5,859 bases of DNA from NCBI GenBank assembly GCA_030638935.1, contig DAOWDR010000381.1:1-5859 (forward strand). The letters run 5' to 3'. The notes below the pieces were generated by a model that was given only the letters and a program-made list of their open reading frames with translations, was not told the DNA's origin and ran no database searches. The position numbers were made by a program, and so were the translations under genes. Source of the DNA: Desulfobacteraceae bacterium (GTDB lineage Bacteria > Desulfobacterota > Desulfobacteria > Desulfobacterales > Desulfobacteraceae). Shown in pieces: positions 1 to 5,859 of this stretch (the first letter of the stretch is position 1; each line of letters begins with the position of its first letter).

Positions 1-886
1 CCGGCCCGTCAATAGTAAGGAATAACTTGTCTCCGGGAGTCAAGGCGGCAGGAGACAAAATCGGCTGCTTGTTTATCAGAATCGAATTTCGCCCGGTAAG
101 GTCTTTTATTCTGTAACTGCCCTGGCTGAAAAAAAATTGAGCGTGTTGTTCAGCCAGTGAGGGATGTTCCAAAGGCAAATCACAGTCTGTGCTGGTTCCT
201 ATTGTTATGGGGAGTTCATTAAATGATTTTAAAACCACGCCGTACTGGATTACCAGGGGAGCCCTGACGGGTTCCACCCGAATTTCCGGCGGTGGTGCTG
301 TCTGGGGTTGGGGAGGATGAGTGGGTTGAGTATCCAGGACTGGTGGTGATTGAATTGCCGGTTGAGCAATGGGGGCGGGTTCTTGAAGAGGCTGGGATTG
401 AAGAGGAGGTGACTGGGGTTTGAGTGGAGAGGGAGGGTTTGCTGGGGATGAAGGTGGTGAATAAGCTTGAGGTTGTTGGACAGGCTGGACCTGGGACAGG
501 GGCGGCTGTGCTTCCGGAAGGGGGTGAGCTTGGGAAGGGGAAGACAAAACCGCTTGAGCGATTTCGCCCTGGCGGGTTAAAAAACTGACCTTGGGTCCGC
601 CTTCTGTAAAAAAGATCACGTCCCCATCCTTTAACCAGGACTCGTCTATCTTTGTTCCATTGACAAAGGTGCCGTTGGTGCTGGAGTCAATCAGTTTAAA
701 CCGGTTTCCTTCCCTGACAATATGGGCATGCTTTCTTGAAATGGCGATAACATCCTTGGGAAATTGAAGATCACAGGAGGGGTGACGGCCGATGAAAATC
801 TCATTGCGACAAAATTCCTGGATCTCCCCTTTCATGGGACCATGGATGTGAACCAGCTGGACAATAATGGAGGGGGCCTGGTTCAT
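1..886 (-). CDS. Two-FHA-domain phosphothreonine-reader protein (C-terminus outside window)
   Basis: The start ATG is at 886-884 and the frame stays open to base 1, giving 295 visible codons with no stop. There is no signal peptide or membrane segment, so it is probably cytoplasmic. Residues about 6-104 form a canonical FHA domain: G33-R34 (GRHPSCDL), S50/H53 (SRKHAHI), N71-G72 and N76-G77 (NGTFVNG), then LKDGD. These are the residues that bind phosphothreonine in the family. Residues about 115-205 are a Pro/Gln/Ser-rich flexible linker. Residues about 210-295 form a second FHA-like fold (ITIGTSTDCDLPLEHP, EQHAQF, YRIKDLTGRNS, LTPGDKLFL) in which the core Arg and Ser are replaced. The ATG overlaps the stop of the upstream lipoprotein gene (ATGA), and AGGG lies 9 nt upstream, so translation is probably coupled. 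A Hanks-type kinase is encoded about 3.5 kb away on the other arm, so this protein is a plausible reader of its phosphorylation; that link is inference. Confidence 0.93.
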   Translation of the reverse strand, partial: MNQAPSIIVQLVHIHGPMKGEIQEFCRNEIFIGRHPSCDLQFPKDVIAISRKHAHIVREGNRFKLIDSSTNGTFVNGTKIDESWLKDGDVIFFTEGGPKVSFLTRQGEIAQAVLSSPSQAHPLPEAQPPLSQVQPVQQPQAYSPPSSPANPPSPLKPQSPPLQSQPLQEPAPIAQPAIQSPPVLDTQPTHPPQPQTAPPPEIRVEPVRAPLVIQYGVVLKSFNELPITIGTSTDCDLPLEHPSLAEQHAQFFFSQGSYRIKDLTGRNSILINKQPILSPAALTPGDKLFLTIDGP

Positions 887-2160
887 TGAGTCTTACCCTG
901 CTTAATGCTTTCAAGTCTTTCATACAGCAGTTCTGCTTTTTTCAAATTTGGGGCCACCTCCTTATAATCCGGATCAATTTTTTTGACCAGTTTCCATTCA
1001 TCAATGGCTTTTTTCAACTCCTCCTTTCCAAAATAATGAATTCCTAGATTATAGTGTTTTTCTTTGTAGGTGGATTCACATTTTTCAATATAGTCCGGGC
1101 ACATCTCACAGAACACATCATAGTCAAGGGCAGATTCAAAGCTGCTTTTTGCCTGCAAAAACTGATCTGCTTTGAACTGAATCAACCCCAGCTGGAAATG
1201 GGAGTCAAAGAGATAATTCCGAAGGGATTCGTTTTCAGGATCTTCCTTTTGGGCTGCTTCAAACAAAGGGATCGCCTGGGCATATTCCTTTTTATTAAAC
1301 AGTTCAATAGCCGGGTCATAGGATATTGGAACCGTTTCTTTCAGGGCTATTTTTTCTTCGGGAGGTTCAATGACAGTTTCAATCTCTTTTTCAATCTCTT
1401 TTTCCGGGGAAGGGTACTCCGGAAGATCGGGCTTGACTGTCTCTACTGGTTCTTCAGGCGGCGGCTCCATCTCCTTGGCATCACCTTTCATCATGGAGGG
1501 GGGAGGCGCTGTTACTTTCCGGGAATTGATATACTCCTGTTGTGCCTGCTGAAGATGGGCAAGGGAGATGCCTTTAACAACCGGTATGTTTAATTTCTGT
1601 CCGACACGAACCTTTGTTACATCCGCAAGATTATTGAATTTACCGATGACAGGATATGTTTTCAGGTCACCATAGTAGATCAGCCCCAGTTTTGAAACGC
1701 TTTCACCCTCTGCCAGTGTATGGGTGATATAATCTCCCGTTTGATCGACCACGCCGCCGGGGGTGAGTTTTTCTTTGGCCTGTTTATGATCAGGCCAATT
1801 TTGAAGGGCGCTTAAATATTCTTTTCTTGCGGCGTCATATTTCCCCTGCTCATCAAGTATCATCCCTTTATTAAAATGATCCTGGGCCCTGTTCCAGAGT
1901 ATGGACAAGACCTGCTTTTTATGCTGGGTTGCTGACGAATTCCCGGGCTCAATGGTAAGGGCGAGTTCGTATTGTTCCAGGGCGCTGGAAAACCTATTCT
2001 GGCTTTCCAGATTCTCTCCCTTGGCGATATGCTGTTCAACCAGTCCAGCTTCAGGGGCGGCGGCTTCAGGGACGGCGGCTTTTTTAAAAGGCAACGAGCT
2101 ACATCCGGCTGCCAGCATGACAGAGAACACCATGACCATAATTCGTGTATAAATATTCAT
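883..2160 (-). CDS. TPR-LysM-TPR lipoprotein
   Basis: This is a 425-aa predicted lipoprotein. The signal peptide (MNIYTRIMVMVFSVM) ends in lipobox LAAG-C, with C20 as the lipidated residue. An Ala/Pro/Glu tether follows (about 28-40). Two TPR-like helical repeats lie at about 42-74 (ALEQYELALTIEPGN) and 85-125 (ARKEYLSALQNWPDH). A LysM domain spans about 142-195 (YITHTLAEGESVSKL, YYGDLKTYPVI, VRVGQKLNIP), the family that binds GlcNAc-containing glycans such as peptidoglycan. A Pro/Glu/Lys-rich linker (215-275) contains EKEIEKEI. Three more TPR-like units follow at about 280-310, 313-347 and 364-398. C351, C354 and C361 form a CX2CX6C group between the last two units; it is not a CXXCH haem site. 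The start has GAGGG a few nt upstream, and that site overlaps the TGA of the preceding deacetylase gene. The likely role is a periplasm-facing scaffold bound to the cell wall. The partners are unknown. Confidence 0.93.
   Translation of the reverse strand: MNIYTRIMVMVFSVMLAAGCSSLPFKKAAVPEAAAPEAGLVEQHIAKGENLESQNRFSSALEQYELALTIEPGNSSATQHKKQVLSILWNRAQDHFNKGMILDEQGKYDAARKEYLSALQNWPDHKQAKEKLTPGGVVDQTGDYITHTLAEGESVSKLGLIYYGDLKTYPVIGKFNNLADVTKVRVGQKLNIPVVKGISLAHLQQAQQEYINSRKVTAPPPSMMKGDAKEMEPPPEEPVETVKPDLPEYPSPEKEIEKEIETVIEPPEEKIALKETVPISYDPAIELFNKKEYAQAIPLFEAAQKEDPENESLRNYLFDSHFQLGLIQFKADQFLQAKSSFESALDYDVFCEMCPDYIEKCESTYKEKHYNLGIHYFGKEELKKAIDEWKLVKKIDPDYKEVAPNLKKAELLYERLESIKQGKTQ
1380..1403. repeat. 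Perfect 12-bp tandem duplication in the lipoprotein linker
   Basis: CAATCTCTTTTT is repeated twice head to tail (1380-1391, 1392-1403). On the coding (minus) strand it encodes the in-frame EKEIEKEI segment between the LysM and C-terminal TPR parts. Copy-number change would lengthen or shorten the linker by four residues without a frameshift. Confidence 0.85.
2049..2078. repeat. 15-bp imperfect tandem repeat in the lipoprotein tether
   Basis: Two adjacent 15-bp units (2049-2063 and 2064-2078) match at 14 of 15 positions. They encode the repeated Pro-Glu-Ala-Ala pattern just after the lipidated cysteine of the TPR-LysM lipoprotein. This looks like in-frame expansion of the membrane tether. Confidence 0.8.
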
Positions 2161-2166
2161 TTGCCC

Positions 2167-3168
2167 TCACTTTAAAGAAAGAGGATTAAATATTTTCAAC
2201 CGTGAAATAAAAAGAGCTATGTCCTGTTTTAATATCATATCTCTTTTTAAAGCAAGGGGATTTGTAAAAAAAGGATTGCTTCCCCGGTCGACTGTAACCG
2301 CTATTTTGTACCCGGCTGATTTTACCATCTTCATCAGATCAGCATTGTACCGTCCATAGGGGAAGGAGAAAAAAAGCGTATCCTGACCCAGTTTTGTATC
2401 TATTATTTCTTTTGACAAAAAAATTTCTTTTTCCAAGCGATTTTGAAACTCTTCCTGGGTTTCATCCTGATTTTTTTTTGTAAGATCGCTGTGGGCAACC
2501 GAATGAGACCCGATTGTAAACCCATTGTCTTTCAGCTCACCTAACTCATCCCAGGTGATTGCTTTTTTGGAGAGACCAACATAATCCGTATAAACAAACA
2601 GGGTGGCAGTGAAGTCATATTTTTTTAAAATAGGCCAGGCCACCTCATATACGGACTTGTACCCGTCATCAACGGTAATGAGTACGGATTTTTTAGGTAT
2701 TTGACGGCGATACTCCAAGAAATCCACTAATTGCCGGGCCGAAATAACACGATATCCATTATCCTTGAGATATTTCATCTGCTGCTCAAAAACATGGGAT
2801 GGAGTAGTCATGGAAGAGGTGTCATCTGAACCGAACTTATGGTAACACAGGATGGGAACAATCTGATACCCGTCTTCAAAAAGGCCTCCCCTGTTTTTCT
2901 CCTTCAAGGGAACCGCAATCAAAGTTTCCCCATTGAGCCCCTCCAAATCATTGGCATCTTCAATTTTCCAAATCTGTTTTTCGTCCCCCAAAAGGGTTCG
3001 GGCAAGATCCAGAAAAGAGGATTTGCTGACAGGTTTGCAAAGGGCATATTCCTCTGATTTATACACCACCTCCCCGGGTTGAACAGGCGGTTTGGTCGCA
3101 GTACAGGATGTAAAATAAAAGATAAAATTTACACATAAAAAGACAAATGCTGGTTTGCTAAATTTCAT
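2167..3168 (-). CDS. Polysaccharide deacetylase (NodB domain) lipoprotein with divergent LysM
   Basis: This 333-aa protein probably removes N-acetyl groups from an envelope or extracellular polysaccharide (carbohydrate esterase family 4, NodB fold). The hydrophobic leader ends FTS-C, so C22 is a likely lipidation site, although Phe at -3 is a weak lipobox. Residues about 40-89 look like a divergent LysM (LGDEKQIWKI, then N, then LNGETLIAVPL). QIVPILCYHKFG (102-113) is the usual entry to this deacetylase subfamily. Catalytic motifs: TVDDGY (D167 catalytic base, D168 metal ligand), SHSVAH (H222 and H226 metal ligands), and SFPYGRY (268-274). The final LxH-type histidine motif is not obvious; LALKRDMI is found there, as in PgaB-like relatives. 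GGTGA lies 5 nt before the ATG and supports the start. It is the first gene of the leftward operon. The substrate cannot be read from sequence: peptidoglycan, PNAG-like polymer or another glycan are all possible. Confidence 0.94.
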   Translation of the reverse strand: MKFSKPAFVFLCVNFIFYFTSCTATKPPVQPGEVVYKSEEYALCKPVSKSSFLDLARTLLGDEKQIWKIEDANDLEGLNGETLIAVPLKEKNRGGLFEDGYQIVPILCYHKFGSDDTSSMTTPSHVFEQQMKYLKDNGYRVISARQLVDFLEYRRQIPKKSVLITVDDGYKSVYEVAWPILKKYDFTATLFVYTDYVGLSKKAITWDELGELKDNGFTIGSHSVAHSDLTKKNQDETQEEFQNRLEKEIFLSKEIIDTKLGQDTLFFSFPYGRYNADLMKMVKSAGYKIAVTVDRGSNPFFTNPLALKRDMILKQDIALFISRLKIFNPLSLK

Positions 3169-3220
3169 TATTCACCCAAATTTAAGGTTTCCATTGATTT
3201 AAGCATCGCATTGTAAGATA

Positions 3221-3254
3221 CTAATATTTATATCATTTTTCGAGGACAATACAA
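3221..3254 (-). promoter_or_regulatory. Candidate promoter for the leftward operon
   Basis: Read on the minus strand, TATAAA (3232-3227) matches the -10 consensus at 5 of 6 positions. It lies 16 nt from a weak -35, TTGTAT (3254-3249). An overlapping alternative pairs TTGTCC (3249-3244) with TATTAG (3226-3221) at 17-nt spacing. Either would start transcription roughly 45-55 nt before the deacetylase ATG. This is a by-eye match in AT-rich DNA. Confidence 0.4.
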
Positions 3255-3304
3255 TAGTTTTTTAACATCTCAAAACAGGACATGTGTAAAATGGCTGCAA
3301 GAGG

Positions 3305-3324
3305 CCTGGATTTAAACCTGGATT
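3305..3324. repeat. 8-bp direct repeat with 12-bp period, possible operator
   Basis: CCTGGATT occurs at 3305-3312 and again at 3317-3324, separated by TAAA. It lies between the two predicted divergent promoters, about 75 nt upstream of the rightward -35. Direct half-sites spaced about one helical turn apart are typical of binding by a response-regulator-type dimer. No specific regulator can be named. Confidence 0.4.
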
Positions 3325-3383
3325 CGTAGAAATTTAGAGAGACCGCTTGACATCGGGCCATTTTTTAGGTAGGTCAAAATTAA

Positions 3384-3395
3384 TAACTTAAGTTA
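3384..3395. promoter_or_regulatory. Perfect 12-bp palindrome, candidate operator
   Basis: TAACTTAAGTTA is its own reverse complement. It sits directly upstream of the predicted -35 box of the rightward operon, where an activator or repressor dimer could contact it. A single 12-bp palindrome can arise by chance in a few hundred bases, so only its position makes it notable. Confidence 0.4.
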
Positions 3396-3397
3396 GT

Positions 3398-3426
3398 TTA
3401 TCATTTTTCCATAGTCATCTTATAAC
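3398..3426 (+). promoter_or_regulatory. Candidate sigma-70-type promoter for the sensor-kinase operon
   Basis: TTATCA (3398-3403, 4 of 6 to TTGACA) is separated by exactly 17 nt from TATAAC (3421-3426, 5 of 6 to TATAAT). The predicted transcription start near 3433 leaves a leader of about 54 nt to the ATG at 3487. It would leave only about 18 nt to the alternative ATG at 3451, with no ribosome binding site. This favours the 3487 start. Confidence 0.5.
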
Positions 3427-3467
3427 AGCGGCCAATTCTCTCATATTCCAATGGTCAAATCCCTTTT

Positions 3468-3474
3468 GGGAGGA
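3468..3474 (+). promoter_or_regulatory. Ribosome binding site deciding the sensor gene start
   Basis: GGGAGGA is a strong Shine-Dalgarno match 12-13 nt before the ATG at 3487. The spacing is longer than usual, but it is the only good site here. The in-frame ATG at 3451 has no such sequence before it and would place this motif inside its coding region. Confidence 0.6.
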
Positions 3475-3486
3475 ATAAATAGAAAC

Positions 3487-4344
3487 ATGACGATAAAAAA
3501 AAAAGACGCCAGCAGGTATACCGGAAAATCATTTCTCTTGTGCCTATTGGCCTGGTTTCTTATCTGTTCGGTTTTATATATTGTCGTTCATTTCTGGGAA
3601 GGCAGCCGCAAAAAGGACTTGGTTAAAATCGGTGTTGCCATATCAAAAGATATCTCAAGTCAGTCGGGTCTGCCGCTTTTAGAAAGGAAAATCGACCATC
3701 TAGGACGGCTCATCGAAGATATCACCGAAAAACCTGAAGTGGTGTTTGCCTCTATTATTGATCATAAAAACAAACTCATCGCCTATACAGATCAGGATCA
3801 ATTTTTCACCTTCACCAGGGAAAAATCGGATGAACTGGAGGGTGTCCATTATTGGCGGGTATCCAATCTTAACCACCAAAAGGTGATAAATTTTTCTTCT
3901 GAGATTACCTTCTCCGGTACCAGGGTTGGAGAAGTTCTTATATCACTTGCTGCAGAAAATATGGGGTTATTAAGGCGGTCATTTTCCTTTTTTGCGGTGT
4001 TGACCTTAACGGCACTGGTTCTTTTCTTCGGTTTTGTAAGGTACAGGGAATTTTTGGTGTGGTGGAACACAAAATACAAACAATTTAACGCCCCTGCCGA
4101 GCCGTTTTCAGATCAAAAGGAAACCAATGATTTTTTTTGCCCCCTGTGCAGCAGTACGGGGCATTTTTCCCGGGACCGCTGCCATATGACAGACCTTGAA
4201 TCCTTTTTGCTCATCAAGTCATATTCAGAAACAAATAAGGATGTGCTGCTCCGGGACCTGGCCAGGGTAAAGGAGTTGAGCTGGCTTAAAAAGCGTATTA
4301 TAGCCCAGTGTTGTAAAATTATTACAACTATTTCGCTTGAATAG
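3487..4344 (+). CDS. Two-TM Cache/PDC-like sensor protein with cytoplasmic zinc-knuckle-like motif
   Basis: This is a 285-aa membrane protein from the ATG at 3487. An in-frame ATG at 3451 would add 12 residues but has no ribosome binding site. The lysine-rich N-terminus is cytoplasmic. TM1 is about residues 14-36, an extracytoplasmic sensor domain is about 38-163, and TM2 is about 166-185 followed by basic RYREF. The sensor domain (VFASIIDHKNKLIAYTDQD, ITFSGTRVGEVLISL) closely resembles that of the kinase downstream, so the two look like paralogues. Where the kinase gene has its catalytic domain, this protein has about 100 cytoplasmic residues with C218-X2-C221-X4-H226-X5-C232 and adjacent H233. 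That motif resembles a zinc knuckle but has one extra residue in the last spacer. C275-C276 lie near the C-terminus. It is co-directional with the kinase gene 34 nt downstream and probably co-transcribed. A co-receptor or regulator of the kinase is likely but unproven. I do not recognise a named family. Confidence 0.88.
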   Translation: MTIKKKDASRYTGKSFLLCLLAWFLICSVLYIVVHFWEGSRKKDLVKIGVAISKDISSQSGLPLLERKIDHLGRLIEDITEKPEVVFASIIDHKNKLIAYTDQDQFFTFTREKSDELEGVHYWRVSNLNHQKVINFSSEITFSGTRVGEVLISLAAENMGLLRRSFSFFAVLTLTALVLFFGFVRYREFLVWWNTKYKQFNAPAEPFSDQKETNDFFCPLCSSTGHFSRDRCHMTDLESFLLIKSYSETNKDVLLRDLARVKELSWLKKRIIAQCCKIITTISLE

Positions 4345-4378
4345 CGTTAATGTTGCACGGTTAATCTGGAGAACTTTT

Positions 4379-5859
4379 ATGTCTTTGAGTGAAAAAAAAT
4401 CTAAAACCATTACATGGGCAAAGCAACTCACAACCGGATCTCAATCGGGTCTATTGGGAACAGTGCTCAGCAATCCCTTTGTCAACAGAAACAAAAAATA
4501 TGCGGGGATCTATCTGCTGATTTTTCTGATGATTGCCTGGTCAGGTCATATTTACCTAGGGAATCTCCAGGAAAACAACAAACAGGACTTATTTGAAAAA
4601 GGAATTCAGGCCGCACATAACATGGGCGAAAAAATCTCTTCCTCGTTGCTGGAAAAAGATATTCTCTCCTTGAACGTTGCCGTTGGGGAAATGGCAAAAA
4701 AGAATAACCCCGTTTTTACTGCAATTCTGGACCATGATGGGAAAATCATTGCCCACAGTGATCCTGATGTCATTGGGACCTCATATGTTTTTCCGGAAAA
4801 TGCAGAAAATTTGAAGCAAATCGATGATATCTCAATTGATCGCCTGGCGTATAAGGGGAAACCCATAATTGGTTTTACAAAGGAAATTTTATTTTCCGGG
4901 ATAAAAATCGGGAAAATTATTTTTGGTTTTGATGCAAAACAACTTGATGGTCCCAGGGAAAAATACAACACCATACGGATGGCCATTTGGATGATCAGCA
5001 TCCTGGGGTTTATTACAGCCGTCTTTCTCACCGACAGGTATCTGAAAAATAAACGGGCAAAGGAACTGGAAGCCTTTAAAAAGGCGGATACAGTTGGCCC
5101 CTATCGCCTTACTCGAAAAATCGCACAGGGGGGAATGGCAGAATTATATCTGGCTGAATATATCAGAGAGGATGGTTTTAAACGGACGGTTGCCATTAAA
5201 AAAATATTACCCCATCTGGTTGAAAATCAGGATTTTGTAGACATGTTCATAAGGGAAGCCCGCCTTGCTGCACTCCTTCAGCATCCCAATATTGTACAAA
5301 TTTTTGATTTGATCAAATTTCACAACGCCAACTACATTGCCATGGAATATGTGGATGGGAAAAATTTGGCTGAGATCATGGCCCATGAGAAAAAAGGATT
5401 GCCCATTGGGCTTTCAACCTTTTTAATCCAAAAAATCAGTGCCGGACTCTATTACTCCCATACAAAAAAGAATGCCGATAACGGTGAATCCCTGAACATC
5501 GTCCACAGGGATGTCAGCCCCCAGAATATGCTAGTATCTTTTAAAGGAGAGGTAAAAATAAGTGACTTTGGCATTTCCAAAGCCAGATCTGAACCCAGTT
5601 TTACCCAGGCAGGTGTGATTAAAGGTAAACTCTCATACCTTTCTCCTGAGCAGGCCCTGGGCAAAGAGACAGACCATCAATCAGATCTCTATGCACTGGG
5701 TATCATCTTTTATGAAATTCTATCAGGACAAAGACTGTATAAATTCGGGAATGAACTGGAGGCCTTAACCTCCCTTCCTAAAATTGTCATCAAACCCATT
5801 ATTGAAGTGCGAACCGATATTCCGGATGAACTCAATAAGATTGTGATGAAATGCCTGGA
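4379..5859 (+). CDS. Receptor-type Ser/Thr protein kinase (C-terminus outside window)
   Basis: The frame is open from the ATG at 4379 to the window end, giving 493 full codons. GGAG 7 nt upstream supports the start. The cytoplasmic N-terminus is about 40 residues, TM1 is 41-60, an extracytoplasmic Cache/PDC-like sensor is about 61-198 (VFTAILDHDGKIIAHSDPD, ILFSGIKIGKIIFGF), and TM2 is about 201-218. The Hanks-type kinase domain starts about 239. Landmarks: glycine loop IAQGGMAELYLA (248-259; Ala replaces the first Gly, a common variant), K274 in VAIKK, E293 in helix C, HRDVSPQN with catalytic D378 and N383, DFG at 396-398, SPE at 422-424 and SDLYALG with D436. All key catalytic residues are present, so it should be active. 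The HRD arginine and the Thr/Ser in the activation segment (S404, S407, T409) suggest control by autophosphorylation. The kinase C-lobe end, and any further domains, lie beyond the window. A divergent FHA protein is a candidate partner. Confidence 0.95.
   Translation, partial: MSLSEKKSKTITWAKQLTTGSQSGLLGTVLSNPFVNRNKKYAGIYLLIFLMIAWSGHIYLGNLQENNKQDLFEKGIQAAHNMGEKISSSLLEKDILSLNVAVGEMAKKNNPVFTAILDHDGKIIAHSDPDVIGTSYVFPENAENLKQIDDISIDRLAYKGKPIIGFTKEILFSGIKIGKIIFGFDAKQLDGPREKYNTIRMAIWMISILGFITAVFLTDRYLKNKRAKELEAFKKADTVGPYRLTRKIAQGGMAELYLAEYIREDGFKRTVAIKKILPHLVENQDFVDMFIREARLAALLQHPNIVQIFDLIKFHNANYIAMEYVDGKNLAEIMAHEKKGLPIGLSTFLIQKISAGLYYSHTKKNADNGESLNIVHRDVSPQNMLVSFKGEVKISDFGISKARSEPSFTQAGVIKGKLSYLSPEQALGKETDHQSDLYALGIIFYEILSGQRLYKFGNELEALTSLPKIVIKPIIEVRTDIPDELNKIVMKCL

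Larger units (their letters stand above)
3169..3486. other. Divergent intergenic regulatory region
   Basis: This 318-nt stretch separates the two divergent operons. It is AT-rich compared with the flanking genes. It contains the two promoter candidates, the palindrome and the direct repeat listed separately. A perfect TTGACA at 3347-3352 also occurs, but 17 nt further on there is only a poor -10 (TAGGTC). No convincing gene was found; short frames here lack ribosome binding sites. The intergenic boundary assumes the 3487 start for the rightward gene. Confidence 0.8.

Noticed and set aside
304..447. G-run clusters on the plus strand as G-quadruplexes
   Set aside because: The runs are explained by Pro (CCN) codons of the FHA protein linker on the opposite strand. 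Loop lengths are irregular, so a dedicated structure is not supported.
1054..1593. 179-codon plus-strand open frame
   Set aside because: It lies wholly opposite the TPR-LysM lipoprotein gene, and its Phe/Leu/Arg-rich composition is what the reverse of Lys/Glu-rich coding gives. No domain is recognisable.
3282..3329. Short frame MCKMAARGLDLNLDS in the intergenic region
   Set aside because: It is only 15 codons; the nearby AGGA is 1 nt from the ATG and cannot serve as a normal ribosome binding site.
3451..3486. Earlier ATG for the sensor gene adding 12 residues
   Set aside because: No ribosome binding site precedes it, it would lie only about 18 nt after the predicted transcription start, and a GGGAGGA site lies downstream of it.
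4310..4328. 7-bp inverted repeat (GTTGTAA / TTACAAC) as a terminator
   Set aside because: It is AT-rich, lies inside the end of the sensor gene, has no following T-run, and the kinase gene starts 50 nt later.
4606..5031. 141-codon minus-strand open frame
   Set aside because: It is antisense to the sensor part of the kinase gene, whose frame is unambiguous. It shows no recognisable domain.

Overview
The window is one divergent gene cluster that reads as a threonine-phosphorylation signalling locus joined to cell-envelope genes. The proteins point to a Gram-negative bacterium: two are predicted lipoproteins and two are inner-membrane sensors with extracytoplasmic domains. The kinase wording (GGMAELYLA, HRDVSPQN, LSPEQA) is common in Hanks-type kinases of the old Deltaproteobacteria. 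My best guess is Desulfobacterota, perhaps a Desulfobacteraceae-like sulfate reducer. That is inference from style only, as there is no rRNA or marker gene here.

Left arm (minus strand, transcribed toward base 1): a NodB-type polysaccharide deacetylase lipoprotein (3168 to 2167), then a TPR-LysM-TPR lipoprotein (2160 to 883), then a two-FHA-domain cytoplasmic protein (886 down past base 1, so its C-terminus is missing). The first two genes are 6 nt apart, and the second and third overlap by 4 nt (ATGA). This is almost certainly one operon with coupled translation.

Centre (3169 to 3486): an AT-rich divergent intergenic region. It holds plausible sigma-70-type promoters in both directions, a perfect 12-bp palindrome next to the predicted rightward -35 box, and an 8-bp direct repeat with 12-bp period.

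Right arm (plus strand): a small two-TM sensor protein with a cytoplasmic Cys/His zinc-knuckle-like motif (3487 to 4344). After 34 nt comes a receptor Ser/Thr protein kinase (4379 to beyond the window end), built as TM, extracytoplasmic Cache/PDC-like domain, TM, kinase. The two sensor regions appear to be paralogues, one with and one without a kinase domain.

Inferred working model: the two membrane sensors read an extracytoplasmic cue, the kinase phosphorylates threonines, and the FHA protein reads phosphothreonine in the cytoplasm. The LysM and deacetylase lipoproteins act on or bind peptidoglycan or another envelope polysaccharide. The domain calls are well supported; the wiring between the proteins is a hypothesis. 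No RNA genes, insertion sequences, CRISPR arrays or convincing terminators were seen.
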